Part shown: positions 24,223 to 30,890 of the stretch, one piece after another
Layout: every line of letters begins with the position of its first letter
How positions within the stretch are numbered: the stretch's first letter is position 1
Assembly (NCBI GenBank): GCA_007693945.1
Contig: RECP01000098.1
Span: 1 to 58,896, forward strand
Direction: 5' to 3'
From: Spirochaetaceae bacterium
GTDB taxonomy: Bacteria > Spirochaetota > Spirochaetia > DSM-27196 > PWMO01
Length of the DNA: 58,896 bases
Position numbers and translations under genes: made by a program
The notes under the pieces: model-generated
Told to the model about the DNA's origin: nothing
What the model saw: the letters and a program-made list of their open reading frames with translations, nothing else
The model's database searches: none

Positions 24223-24552
24223 CTACACGCGCGGCATGCTGAGCCAGCTGTCGACGGCGGGACCTGCTTGCGGTTGCCAGGCCGCCGCGCTGCGTTTTGA
24301 ATCGAGTTCTTCCTCGATCAAGAACGCGGCGGCCGCCGCGACGACCCACTCCTCCGGACTCTCACCGTGCTGTGACCCGGAACGGTTGCCGTCTTCTCCG
24401 ATCCGCCGGCCCGCTGACTGTGCGGCCGGCTTCTCACCGAACAGCACCTTGATGGCGTGCATCAGAAAACTGAGGATACCGAGAAACAGAAATACCACCC
24501 CCATTCCGAGAATGGCTGCCAGAATGCTGAAGGAAAACAGCTCACTGTTCAT
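24223..24552 (-). CDS. oadG: Sodium-pump decarboxylase small membrane subunit (OadG-like)
   Basis: A 109-residue protein with one N-terminal membrane helix (ILAAILGMGVVFLFLGILSFLM, residues about 10-31) and a hydrophilic tail ending in PEEWVVAAAAAFLIEEELD and a tryptophan-containing end. OadG/MmdD subunits are this size and anchor the carboxyltransferase to the membrane complex. ATG at 24552 is preferred over the GTG six bases earlier because a GAGG lies at proper distance. It follows mmdA after ten bases and precedes the biotin carrier after 23. Confidence 0.8.
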   Translation of the reverse strand: MNSELFSFSILAAILGMGVVFLFLGILSFLMHAIKVLFGEKPAAQSAGRRIGEDGNRSGSQHGESPEEWVVAAAAAFLIEEELDSKRSAAAWQPQAGPAVDSWLSMPRV

Positions 24553-24562
24553 ATCCACGGCC

Positions 24563-26113
24563 TCACAGCGGTATATTCCCGTGCTTCTTGCGCGGTCGCT
24601 CCTCGCGCTTGCGCAGGTTCATCTCAATCGAGCGAATCAGCTCGATCCGGGTGTGCCGCGGCTCGATTATGTCATCCACGTAGCCGTAGCCCGCCGTGGT
24701 GAACGGATCCATCACGCTGCGCCGGAACTCCTCGATCTTCTCCTGCCGCTTGGTCTCGCTGTCTTCGGCCGATTCGATCTCGCGCCGGAAAATGATGTTA
24801 GCCGCGCCCTCGGGCCCCATCACTGCGATCTGTGCCGTAGGGTAGGCCAGCACACGGTCAAACCCCAGCGCCTTGGAGGCCATGCAGATAAACGCCCCGC
24901 CGTACGCTTTGCGCATGATCAACGCCACCTTGGGTACTGTTGCTTCGGCAATTGCGTACAGGATCTTGGCGCCGTGACGTATGATGCCGCCGTGCTCCTG
25001 TGCCACCCCCGGCAGAAATCCCGGTACATCGGCCAGTGAGACAATCGGGATGTTGAACGCGTCACAGAACCGCAGGAAACGCGCGCCCTTGTCGGAGGCA
25101 TCTATGTTCAGAGCCGCGGCAAACACCTTCGGCTGGTTGGCAAAGATGCCGACGGTCCGACCGGCAAGCCGCGCGAAGCCAACAACCACGTTCTTGGCAT
25201 AATCGGCGTGGACTTCGATGAACGAATCCTGGTCGAAGACCTCGGCGATGAACTCCTTGACGTCGTACGATTTCTTGTCGTCCCCGGGTATCAGCGTCTC
25301 CAGAGCCGGAGTCTCGCGATCGGCGGGATCACCGCAGTCGACCACCGGAGGCTGCTCCATATTGTTGGCCGGCAGGTAGGTAAGCAGCTTGCGGATAAAC
25401 TCCATGCAGTCGGTCTCGGTATCAAAGCGGAAGTGCGCCACACCACTCTTCTCGCAATGCGCCTCAGCACCGCCGAGTTCCTCGTGCGAGATGTTCTCGC
25501 CGGTGACCGCGCGGATCACGTCCGGGCCGGTGATGTACATGTTGCTCACACGGTCCACCATGAAGACGAAGTCCGTAATTGCCGGCGAGTAGACCGCGCC
25601 GCCGGCGCAGGGACCCAGAATAACGGAAAACTGCGGTATGACACCCGATGAGAGGGTGTTGTTACGGAAGATCTTGGCATAGCCGTGCAGCGACAACACG
25701 CCTTCCTGGATGCGCGCACCCCCGGAATCGTTGATCTGTATGAACGGCGAACCGTTCTTCAGCGCCAGTTCCTGTACCTGGGCGATCCGCTCGGCGTGCA
25801 TCTCACCCAGCGATCCGCCCAGAACGGTGAAATCCTGCGAGAAGAGAAAGACCTGCTTCTCACCGATCCGGGCGCTGCCGGCCACCACCCCGTCGCCAAG
25901 GTGGCGCTTGTCGGCCAGTCCGAAATCAGCGGATCGGCCGGTGATGAATGCCTGGTGCTCGATAAACGACCCTTCCTCGGTCAGAAGATCGATCCGTTCG
26001 CGCGCGGTCAACTTGCCGCGTTCATGCTGCGCCTCAATACGTTTCTCACCGCCCCCGAGCATCATCCGCTCACGGCGCTCCCTGAAAGCTGATAGCTGCT
26101 GTTCACGCGTCAC
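24563..26113 (-). CDS. mmdA: Acyl-CoA decarboxylase carboxyltransferase subunit (MmdA/PccB family)
   Basis: A 516-residue crotonase-fold carboxyltransferase. RGKLTARERIDLL, INDSGGARIQEGV, GPCAGGAVYSPA in the N-lobe and DVPGFLPGVAQEHGGIIRHGAK, KAYGGAFICMASK, MGPEGAANIIFR in the C-lobe match methylmalonyl-CoA/propionyl-CoA enzymes. Because it lies with oadG, a biotin carrier and oadB and no biotin carboxylase, it should transfer carboxyl from an acyl-CoA (most likely methylmalonyl-CoA) to biotin for sodium-coupled decarboxylation. The start is a GTG at 26113 behind GGGGGTA. It heads the operon. Other acyl-CoA substrates cannot be excluded. Confidence 0.9.
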   Translation of the reverse strand: MTREQQLSAFRERRERMMLGGGEKRIEAQHERGKLTARERIDLLTEEGSFIEHQAFITGRSADFGLADKRHLGDGVVAGSARIGEKQVFLFSQDFTVLGGSLGEMHAERIAQVQELALKNGSPFIQINDSGGARIQEGVLSLHGYAKIFRNNTLSSGVIPQFSVILGPCAGGAVYSPAITDFVFMVDRVSNMYITGPDVIRAVTGENISHEELGGAEAHCEKSGVAHFRFDTETDCMEFIRKLLTYLPANNMEQPPVVDCGDPADRETPALETLIPGDDKKSYDVKEFIAEVFDQDSFIEVHADYAKNVVVGFARLAGRTVGIFANQPKVFAAALNIDASDKGARFLRFCDAFNIPIVSLADVPGFLPGVAQEHGGIIRHGAKILYAIAEATVPKVALIMRKAYGGAFICMASKALGFDRVLAYPTAQIAVMGPEGAANIIFRREIESAEDSETKRQEKIEEFRRSVMDPFTTAGYGYVDDIIEPRHTRIELIRSIEMNLRKREERPRKKHGNIPL

Positions 26114-26140
26114 TGCGTACCCCCGGAAGATTGACGCCTA

Positions 26141-26170
26141 ACCATAGAACACCGGCGTTGCGACTGTCAA
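26141..26170 (-). promoter_or_regulatory. Candidate promoter of the sodium-pump decarboxylase operon
   Basis: On the minus strand TTGACA (26170-26165) and TATGGT (26146-26141) are 18 bases apart, about 30 bases before the GTG of mmdA. The promoter lies just downstream of the proX terminator, so the decarboxylase operon would be transcribed independently of the osmolyte transporter. Confidence 0.5.
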
Positions 26171-26196
26171 GAAACCGGGGCCGGCGTATTCGACGC

Positions 26197-26224
26197 AAAA
26201 AAGGCCGCCCGAAAAGGCGGCCTT
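26197..26224 (-). terminator. Rho-independent terminator of the proVWX operon
   Basis: On the minus strand AAGGCCGCC, a six-base loop TTTTCG and GGCGGCCTT (26224-26201) form a perfect nine-pair GC-rich stem followed by a run of six T (26202-26197). It lies 20 bases after the proX stop codon. Confidence 0.9.
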
Positions 26225-26243
26225 TGCGTGGAAGCAAGCTCAA

Positions 26244-27119
26244 CTACGGAATCCAGGTTTCGACGATACTGCGGTTCTCAGCCACCCACCGCTGAGCGGT
26301 TTCGTAGGGGTCTGCACCGGCTTCCTCGTTCCACATCAAGACCTCACCGAGCTGTTCGGGAGTCCAGAAGAAGTTATCGAGGAATTCGTGCACTTCCGGC
26401 ATGTCGTCGGCCAGCCCGTCGCGGGCGACCGCCGCCACGTACTCCTCTTCACCGAATACCACTTCGGGGTCTTCGAGGTACTTCAGGTCCCAGGCAGCTT
26501 CTTTCCAGTGCGGTGTCCAGCCGGTGACCACGATCCACTCGTCGTTGTCTACCGCCGAGCCCAGAGCTGCGGTCATCGCTGCGTCACTACCCTCCACCAG
26601 AGTCATGTTATCCAGACCATAGACATCGAGTGCATTCTCGGTGGCGGCCATCAGACCGGCTCCCGGGTCAATTCCAATGATCTGGCCGCCGAATCGATCG
26701 GCGTAATCGTTCAGCTGGGCAACGGTGTCAATCTCGACGTACGTCGGGACCAGCAGGCCGATACGGGCACCCTCCAGAATTGGGCTCAGAAGATCGATGC
26801 GGTCTTCAGTCTGGCTCAGGTAATCCCCGTGCGTCGCCGGCAGCCATGCCGACAGCATGCCGTCACCGTCACCACTGGCCATACCCTGCCACATGGCAGC
26901 CGCGCTGACCGGAGTGGCGGTCACACTGTAGCCCATCTCTTCCAGAACAACCTGTGCCACGTAGGTTGCGGCAATCTCGCCTGCCCATTCGACGTAGAGC
27001 AGGGTCACATCACCCTTGGTCTCTTCGGCCTCCGCAGCACCCCCGCCGAAAGCGGCTCCAGCTGCAACCGATACCAGCAACAGGGAAACAAGAATCCCAC
27101 GTGCGATACTCTTCATCAT
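26244..27119 (-). CDS. proX: Glycine betaine/proline-type ABC substrate-binding protein
   Basis: A 291-residue exported binding protein of the OpuAC family. The signal peptide (SIARGILVSLLLVSVAAGAA) is followed by a small-residue, acidic stretch (FGGGAAEAEETKGD) of a kind common in spirochaetal binding proteins. The mature part shows VEWAGEIAATYVAQVVLEEMGY, AAAMWQGMASGDGDGMLSAWL and VTGWTPHWKEAAWDLKYLEDP split across two lobes; tryptophans here would form the aromatic cage for a quaternary amine. GGAGGAG precedes the start, and two inverted repeats lie in the preceding gap. Glycine betaine or proline betaine is the likely ligand, taken up for osmoprotection. Confidence 0.88.
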   Translation of the reverse strand: MMKSIARGILVSLLLVSVAAGAAFGGGAAEAEETKGDVTLLYVEWAGEIAATYVAQVVLEEMGYSVTATPVSAAAMWQGMASGDGDGMLSAWLPATHGDYLSQTEDRIDLLSPILEGARIGLLVPTYVEIDTVAQLNDYADRFGGQIIGIDPGAGLMAATENALDVYGLDNMTLVEGSDAAMTAALGSAVDNDEWIVVTGWTPHWKEAAWDLKYLEDPEVVFGEEEYVAAVARDGLADDMPEVHEFLDNFFWTPEQLGEVLMWNEEAGADPYETAQRWVAENRSIVETWIP

Positions 27120-27130
27120 AAAACTCCTCC

Positions 27131-27147
27131 TTACGATGTTATCGTAA
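27131..27147 (-). promoter_or_regulatory. Hairpin abutting the proX ribosome-binding site
   Basis: TTACGAT, three bases, and ATCGTAA form a perfect seven-pair inverted repeat that ends directly at the GGAGGAG of proX. In the mRNA the stem would stand just 5' of the ribosome-binding site and may act as a 5' stabiliser or translational control element. Confidence 0.6.
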
Positions 27148-27165
27148 TCTGATTCCTATGCTCCA

Positions 27166-27200
27166 GAGTTCCACCGCCGCAACCGGCAGCGTCGGAACTC
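27166..27200 (-). promoter_or_regulatory. Intercistronic hairpin between proW and proX
   Basis: GAGTTCC (27166-27172) and GGAACTC (27194-27200) are perfectly complementary and the intervening bases contain further GC pairing. The stem begins at the proW stop codon and lacks a T run, so it looks like an mRNA-processing or stability element rather than a terminator. Confidence 0.6.
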
Positions 27201-28050
27201 ACACCTTCACTTTGCTATTCTCTTTCCTGACCGTAATATTCTGCGTGATGCGGTCCAGAATCATGGCGATAATCACAATTGCCAGACCGGCTTCGACGCC
27301 CTGACCGGCACGCAGGCGTTGAATGGCGCGCCACACTTCGCCGCCAAGACCACCGGCTCCGATCATCGCCGCAATCACAACCATTGACAGCGAAAGCATG
27401 ATTGTCTGATTGATACCGGCCATGATGGTCGGAAGCGCCAGCGGCAGCTGCACCTTGAACAGCTTCTGCATGGTTGTCGTACCGAAGGCGTCCGATGCTT
27501 CGATCATCTCGCGATCGATCTGCCGGATTCCAAGTGCAGTCAGACGAATCGACGGCGGTATCGAGAAAATCACCGTGGCAAACGCTGCCGCGACGGGCCC
27601 CAGCCCGAAAAACGGGATAGCCGGAATCAGGTAGACAAAAGCCGGCATTGTCTGCATCAGATCCAGTACCGGTGTCACCGCGCGATTGAACGGTAGCGAC
27701 AGTCCCGAAAAGATGCCCAGCGGCAATCCGATCAGAATTGAAATCACGGTGGCGACCAGTACCAGGGCGATGGTCGACAACGTGGGCCCCCACAGCCCCA
27801 GGTTCCAGATAAACAAAAGGCCGGCAACGGACAGGATCGCGACCTTGCGGCTTGCAATCCACCACGCGATGGCACCGATAATCAGCATCAGCACGATCGG
27901 CGGCAGAAAACCGAGACCGTTCACGATACCGTCGATACCGAGCCGAACGAAACCGGAGAACGCCCGAGTCAGGGGCGCGATTGCCGAGGTCAGCCATTCC
28001 AGCAGTCCGTCGACCCACCGGGCCAGCGGCATCTTGGGCAACTCAAGCAT
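27199..28050 (-). CDS. proW: Glycine betaine/proline-type ABC permease
   Basis: A 283-residue inner-membrane permease starting MLELPKMPLARWVDGLLEWL at the ATG at 28050, which overlaps proV by eight bases and has GGGAGAAG upstream. About six to seven helices follow, with the PVLDLMQTMPAFVYLIPAIPFFGLG segment and the EAA loop EASDAFGTTTMQKLFKVQLPLALPTIMAG (shown in part: GTTTMQKLFKVQLPLA) that docks on the ATPase. This is the ProW/OpuAB arrangement with a short N-terminal amphipathic region. It forms the channel for the betaine transporter encoded by the surrounding genes. Confidence 0.92.
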   Translation of the reverse strand: MLELPKMPLARWVDGLLEWLTSAIAPLTRAFSGFVRLGIDGIVNGLGFLPPIVLMLIIGAIAWWIASRKVAILSVAGLLFIWNLGLWGPTLSTIALVLVATVISILIGLPLGIFSGLSLPFNRAVTPVLDLMQTMPAFVYLIPAIPFFGLGPVAAAFATVIFSIPPSIRLTALGIRQIDREMIEASDAFGTTTMQKLFKVQLPLALPTIMAGINQTIMLSLSMVVIAAMIGAGGLGGEVWRAIQRLRAGQGVEAGLAIVIIAMILDRITQNITVRKENSKVKV

Positions 28051-29278
28051 TGGCTTCTTCTCCCTGCTGCGCGTCTTCTCCGCGCTCGGACAGTGCCGCC
28101 ATGACCGATCCGCGCACAATCACCCCTTTGAGGACGTTTGCCTGATCGACAACCGCCACGGGGTTACCGGAGATCATGGGGAAGATCGATCGCACCGGCT
28201 GATCGAGCGGTACCGTTGCGCACTCGTTGGCCGACGTGATGTGATCGATCCAGCGTTCACCGTGCTTGGCGGCCTCGGCCGCGCGCTCGGCAGTGACGTG
28301 ACCCACGAGCTCCCAGTTGCTGGCACGCACGACGAAGATGCCCGACATACCGGCCTCCTTCATCTTGTGAAGGGCGGTACGCGGTCCGTCCTTGACAAAC
28401 GCCACGGGCGTCGGCTTTTTCATGACATCCGCGGCCACCAGAACCTTGGTGATGTCGACGTTCTCGACGAACTTGGAGACGTATCGGTCGGCCGGACGCG
28501 TCAGTATCTCCTCGGGCGTGCCGATCTGCACGACTGCGCCGTCTTTCATCAGGACGATACGGTCGCCCATCTTCAGAGCTTCATCGAGATCGTGAGTGAT
28601 GAACAGAATCGTCTTCTGCACTCGCTCTTCAAGCGCAATCAACTCGTCCTGCATATCGGTCCTGATCAACGGATCAAGCGCGCTGAAAGCCTCATCCATC
28701 AGCAGCACGTCCGGATCAACCGCCAGCGCTCTGGCGAGACCGACGCGCTGCTTCATCCCACCGGAGAGGTTGTCGGGGTAGTAATCGCCCCACCCCTCGA
28801 GCCCCACCTGCCGCAGCGCCTCTTCACATTTCGGGCGTCGCTTATCCGGGCTGATACCCTGTATCTCGAGACCAAACTCAACGTTTTCCAGTACAGTCTT
28901 GTGCGGAAATAGCGCGAAGCTCTGGAACACCATGCCGAATTTGCGGCGTCGTATTTCGCGCAGCTCATCCTGGTTGAGCTCCGTGACATCGACATCATCG
29001 ACGATGACCGTACCGGAGGTCGGCTCCATCAGACGGTTGACGCAGCGTATCAGTGTTGACTTGCCGCTCCCCGAAAGGCCCATCACTACGACAGTCTCAC
29101 CCTCGTAGACATCGAAGCTGGCGTCGGCCACTCCGACTGCGAGCTTGGTCTTCTTGAGGATCTCATCCTTGGTCTTGCCGGCCCTCAGCATCTCAACGGC
29201 ACGCTGGGGATTTCTCCCGAACACTTTGTAGAGATTCTGAATCCTGATCTTGACCTTTCTCTGGTGCGTCTGGTCCAT
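28043..29278 (-). CDS. proV: Glycine betaine/proline-type ABC ATPase with CBS domains
   Basis: A 411-residue ATPase starting MDQTHQRKVKIRIQNLYKVF at 29278 behind AGGAACAGC. Walker A is GLSGSGKST (67-75), the signature is NLSGGMKQRVGLARAL, Walker B VLLMDEAFSALDPLIR and the switch histidine lies in LFITHDLDEAL. The insertion RAVEMLRAGKTKDEILKKT before the P-loop is typical of ProV/OpuAA. The C-terminal 120 residues form a tandem CBS module (VMKKPTPVAFV...; VPLDQPVRSIFPMI...), which in OpuA senses ionic strength and gates transport. First gene of the operon, with an AT-rich region upstream. Confidence 0.94.
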   Translation of the reverse strand: MDQTHQRKVKIRIQNLYKVFGRNPQRAVEMLRAGKTKDEILKKTKLAVGVADASFDVYEGETVVVMGLSGSGKSTLIRCVNRLMEPTSGTVIVDDVDVTELNQDELREIRRRKFGMVFQSFALFPHKTVLENVEFGLEIQGISPDKRRPKCEEALRQVGLEGWGDYYPDNLSGGMKQRVGLARALAVDPDVLLMDEAFSALDPLIRTDMQDELIALEERVQKTILFITHDLDEALKMGDRIVLMKDGAVVQIGTPEEILTRPADRYVSKFVENVDITKVLVAADVMKKPTPVAFVKDGPRTALHKMKEAGMSGIFVVRASNWELVGHVTAERAAEAAKHGERWIDHITSANECATVPLDQPVRSIFPMISGNPVAVVDQANVLKGVIVRGSVMAALSERGEDAQQGEEANA

Positions 29279-29366
29279 GCTGTTCCTGCTCTGCGGCGTA
29301 CGATCTTGCCGGCACGGGTTTGCCCGGTATGCGTGCGCGGTGCACAAACCCATACGACTCATCCGT

Positions 29367-29395
29367 AAACTACCGAAATACAACGCAATAGTCAA
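29367..29395 (-). promoter_or_regulatory. Candidate promoter of the proVWX operon
   Basis: On the minus strand TTGACT (29395-29390) and TAGTTT (29372-29367) are 17 bases apart, with the proV ATG about 90 bases downstream. The -35 is good and the -10 poor, as is common for osmotically regulated promoters, but the match is only suggestive. Confidence 0.35.
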
Positions 29396-29496
29396 CACGT
29401 ATCCATTGAATCATATGGTATATATACAGACTTTTTCAGCGCTCTTCGGGAATCATAAAAACAGTTCTTTTTAATTCGTTTTATTATATATTTTTA

Positions 29497-29509
29497 TTAA
29501 GACTCTTAA
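29497..29509. promoter_or_regulatory. Candidate MarR-type operator
   Basis: TTAAGA-C-TCTTAA is a perfect palindrome in the proV-marR gap, about 100 bases upstream of the proV promoter and 85 bases upstream of the likely marR -10. MarR-family dimers bind symmetrical AT-rich sites of this kind, so it is the best operator candidate for the adjacent regulator. Confidence 0.4.
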
Positions 29510-29640
29510 GGCCAACGCGCACGGCTTGGGCTGAGGCGGCGTGATCCGGCCCCTTTTATGCACATACCGCTTTCTTTATTCCATAGGATACATTATATTT
29601 GAGCACAATAGAATTACACGCCGAAAAAAGGTACCTATCG

Positions 29641-30111
29641 ATGGAACCACTGGCAAGCCGAAGCGACGAAGTGCTGGCGACGTTGCGTCGGATCATTCGA
29701 GCGCTTGATCTGCACTCCAAACAGCTCTCCAAGACTGTAGGCCTTACGGGGCCGCAACTGGTGGTTCTGCGCGAAATCGGAGCCACTCCGGACCTTTCGG
29801 TCGGCGAACTGGCCAGGCGTGTCAGCCTCAGCCAGGCGACCGTCACGAGCATCATCGACCGGTTGGAAGCCAAACAACTCGCCCAGCGATTACGCAGCCG
29901 TGAAGACAAGCGGCGCGTCACGCTGCACGTCACGGCACCCGGTCGCCAGATTCTGGACGCCAATCCCAGCTTCTTCCAGGAAGAGTTTGTTCGCCGCTTC
30001 GAACAGCTTGCCGACTGGGAGAAAACCCAGGTTCTGTCGTCGCTGCAACGTCTCTCCGAGATGCTGAACGCGCCGGCGCTGGCACGGGAAATAGAAGAGA
30101 TCGAGCATTAG
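29641..30111 (+). CDS. MarR-family transcriptional regulator
   Basis: A 156-residue winged-helix protein: LRRIIRALDLHSKQLSKTVGLTGPQL begins the dimer/DNA domain, LSVGELARRVSLSQATVTSIIDRLEAKQL is the recognition helix region and LRSREDKRRVTLHVTAPG the wing with the family's DxRR pattern. C-terminal helices form the dimer interface. The ATG at 29641 follows AAAAGGTACC and is preferred to a TTG 42 bases earlier. It is divergent from proVWX, and MarR-type proteins control glycine betaine and ectoine genes in other bacteria (GbsR, EctR), so it may regulate the transporter. The effector is unknown. Confidence 0.88.
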   Translation: MEPLASRSDEVLATLRRIIRALDLHSKQLSKTVGLTGPQLVVLREIGATPDLSVGELARRVSLSQATVTSIIDRLEAKQLAQRLRSREDKRRVTLHVTAPGRQILDANPSFFQEEFVRRFEQLADWEKTQVLSSLQRLSEMLNAPALAREIEEIEH

Positions 30112-30184
30112 CTGTAGAACCCTGGTCACGGTTCATGTTATACAACCAAAACGCCACAAGCACTGAGTGATACGGAGTACACCG

Positions 30185-30799
30185 ATGGAAATGGTCTGTT
30201 TGGATCTCGAGGGAGTGCTGGTTCCCGAAATCTGGATCACCTTTGCCGAGAAGTCCGGCGTACCCGAGTTGCGCCTGACAACCCGGGACATTCCCGACTA
30301 TGATCAACTCATGCAGCACCGTCTCGGCATCCTGCGAAAGCATGGCATCGGGCTGGCTGCAATTCGCGACGTGATCCGCCGGATAGAGCCGCTTCCCGGC
30401 GCCGTTGGTTTCCTCGATGCCCTGCGCGCAGAGACTCAGGCGGTGATCTGCTCGGACACCTTCATCCAGTTTGCCGGCCCGTTGATGGAGAAACTGAACC
30501 GCCCGGTGCTTCTCTGTAACGAGTTGCTGGTGGACGCCGACGGTGCAATCAGCGGCTATCGGCTACGGCAGCCGGATGGGAAACGCCACGCGGTGCTGGC
30601 ATTCCGCAGCCTGAACCTGCACGTGACGGCAATCGGTGATTCCTACAACGATCTGTCGATGATCCGAACCGCGGACCGCGGTGCCCTGTTCCGCCCGCCG
30701 GCCCGGATCACCGAAGAACACCCCGACCTGCCGGTGTTCCACGACTACGAGGCGTTGCTTTCGTATCTTCTGCTGACCGTCGTTTCCCGACGCCCCTGA
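30185..30799 (+). CDS. thrH: ThrH: phosphoserine phosphatase/phosphoserine:homoserine phosphotransferase
   Basis: A 204-residue HAD-superfamily enzyme with the ThrH-specific N-terminus MVCLDLEGVLVPEIWITFAE, in which the first aspartate of DxExV is the phosphorylated nucleophile. TTRDIPDYDQLMQHRL, ICSDTFIQFAGPLMEKL (motif II) and AIGDSYNDLSMIRTAD (motif III/IV) follow the family order. ThrH can dephosphorylate phosphoserine in serine synthesis and, in Pseudomonas, transfer the phosphate to homoserine. The ATG at 30185 is in the usual place; an earlier in-frame start at 30167 lacks a ribosome-binding site. It stands alone after marR, 73 bases downstream, possibly with its own promoter. Confidence 0.92.
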   Translation: MEMVCLDLEGVLVPEIWITFAEKSGVPELRLTTRDIPDYDQLMQHRLGILRKHGIGLAAIRDVIRRIEPLPGAVGFLDALRAETQAVICSDTFIQFAGPLMEKLNRPVLLCNELLVDADGAISGYRLRQPDGKRHAVLAFRSLNLHVTAIGDSYNDLSMIRTADRGALFRPPARITEEHPDLPVFHDYEALLSYLLLTVVSRRP

Positions 30800-30890
30800 A
30801 ATCCCGGAAGACCGCACGATCCGCACCGCGCACGCCGCCGGCGGCCTCATGCAAGACTCCCCAACTGCTCACGCCACCCAGCGCCGCGTT

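Larger units (their letters stand above)
29279..29640. other. AT-rich divergent control region between proV and marR
   Basis: This 362-base stretch has no credible gene and stands out from the GC-rich surroundings by long A/T runs, especially about 29390-29510 and 29550-29610. It holds a candidate proV promoter, the palindromes CATATG and GTATATATAC (29412-29427), a 13-base perfect palindrome at 29497-29509, and a TATATT hexamer (29594-29599) that may be the -10 of the MarR gene. Confidence 0.6.

Noticed and set aside
30834-30845. GCCGCCGGCGGC palindrome as a terminator between thrH and the cyclic-nucleotide-binding gene
   Set aside because: No room for a loop and no T run on either strand; such GC palindromes are common at this composition.
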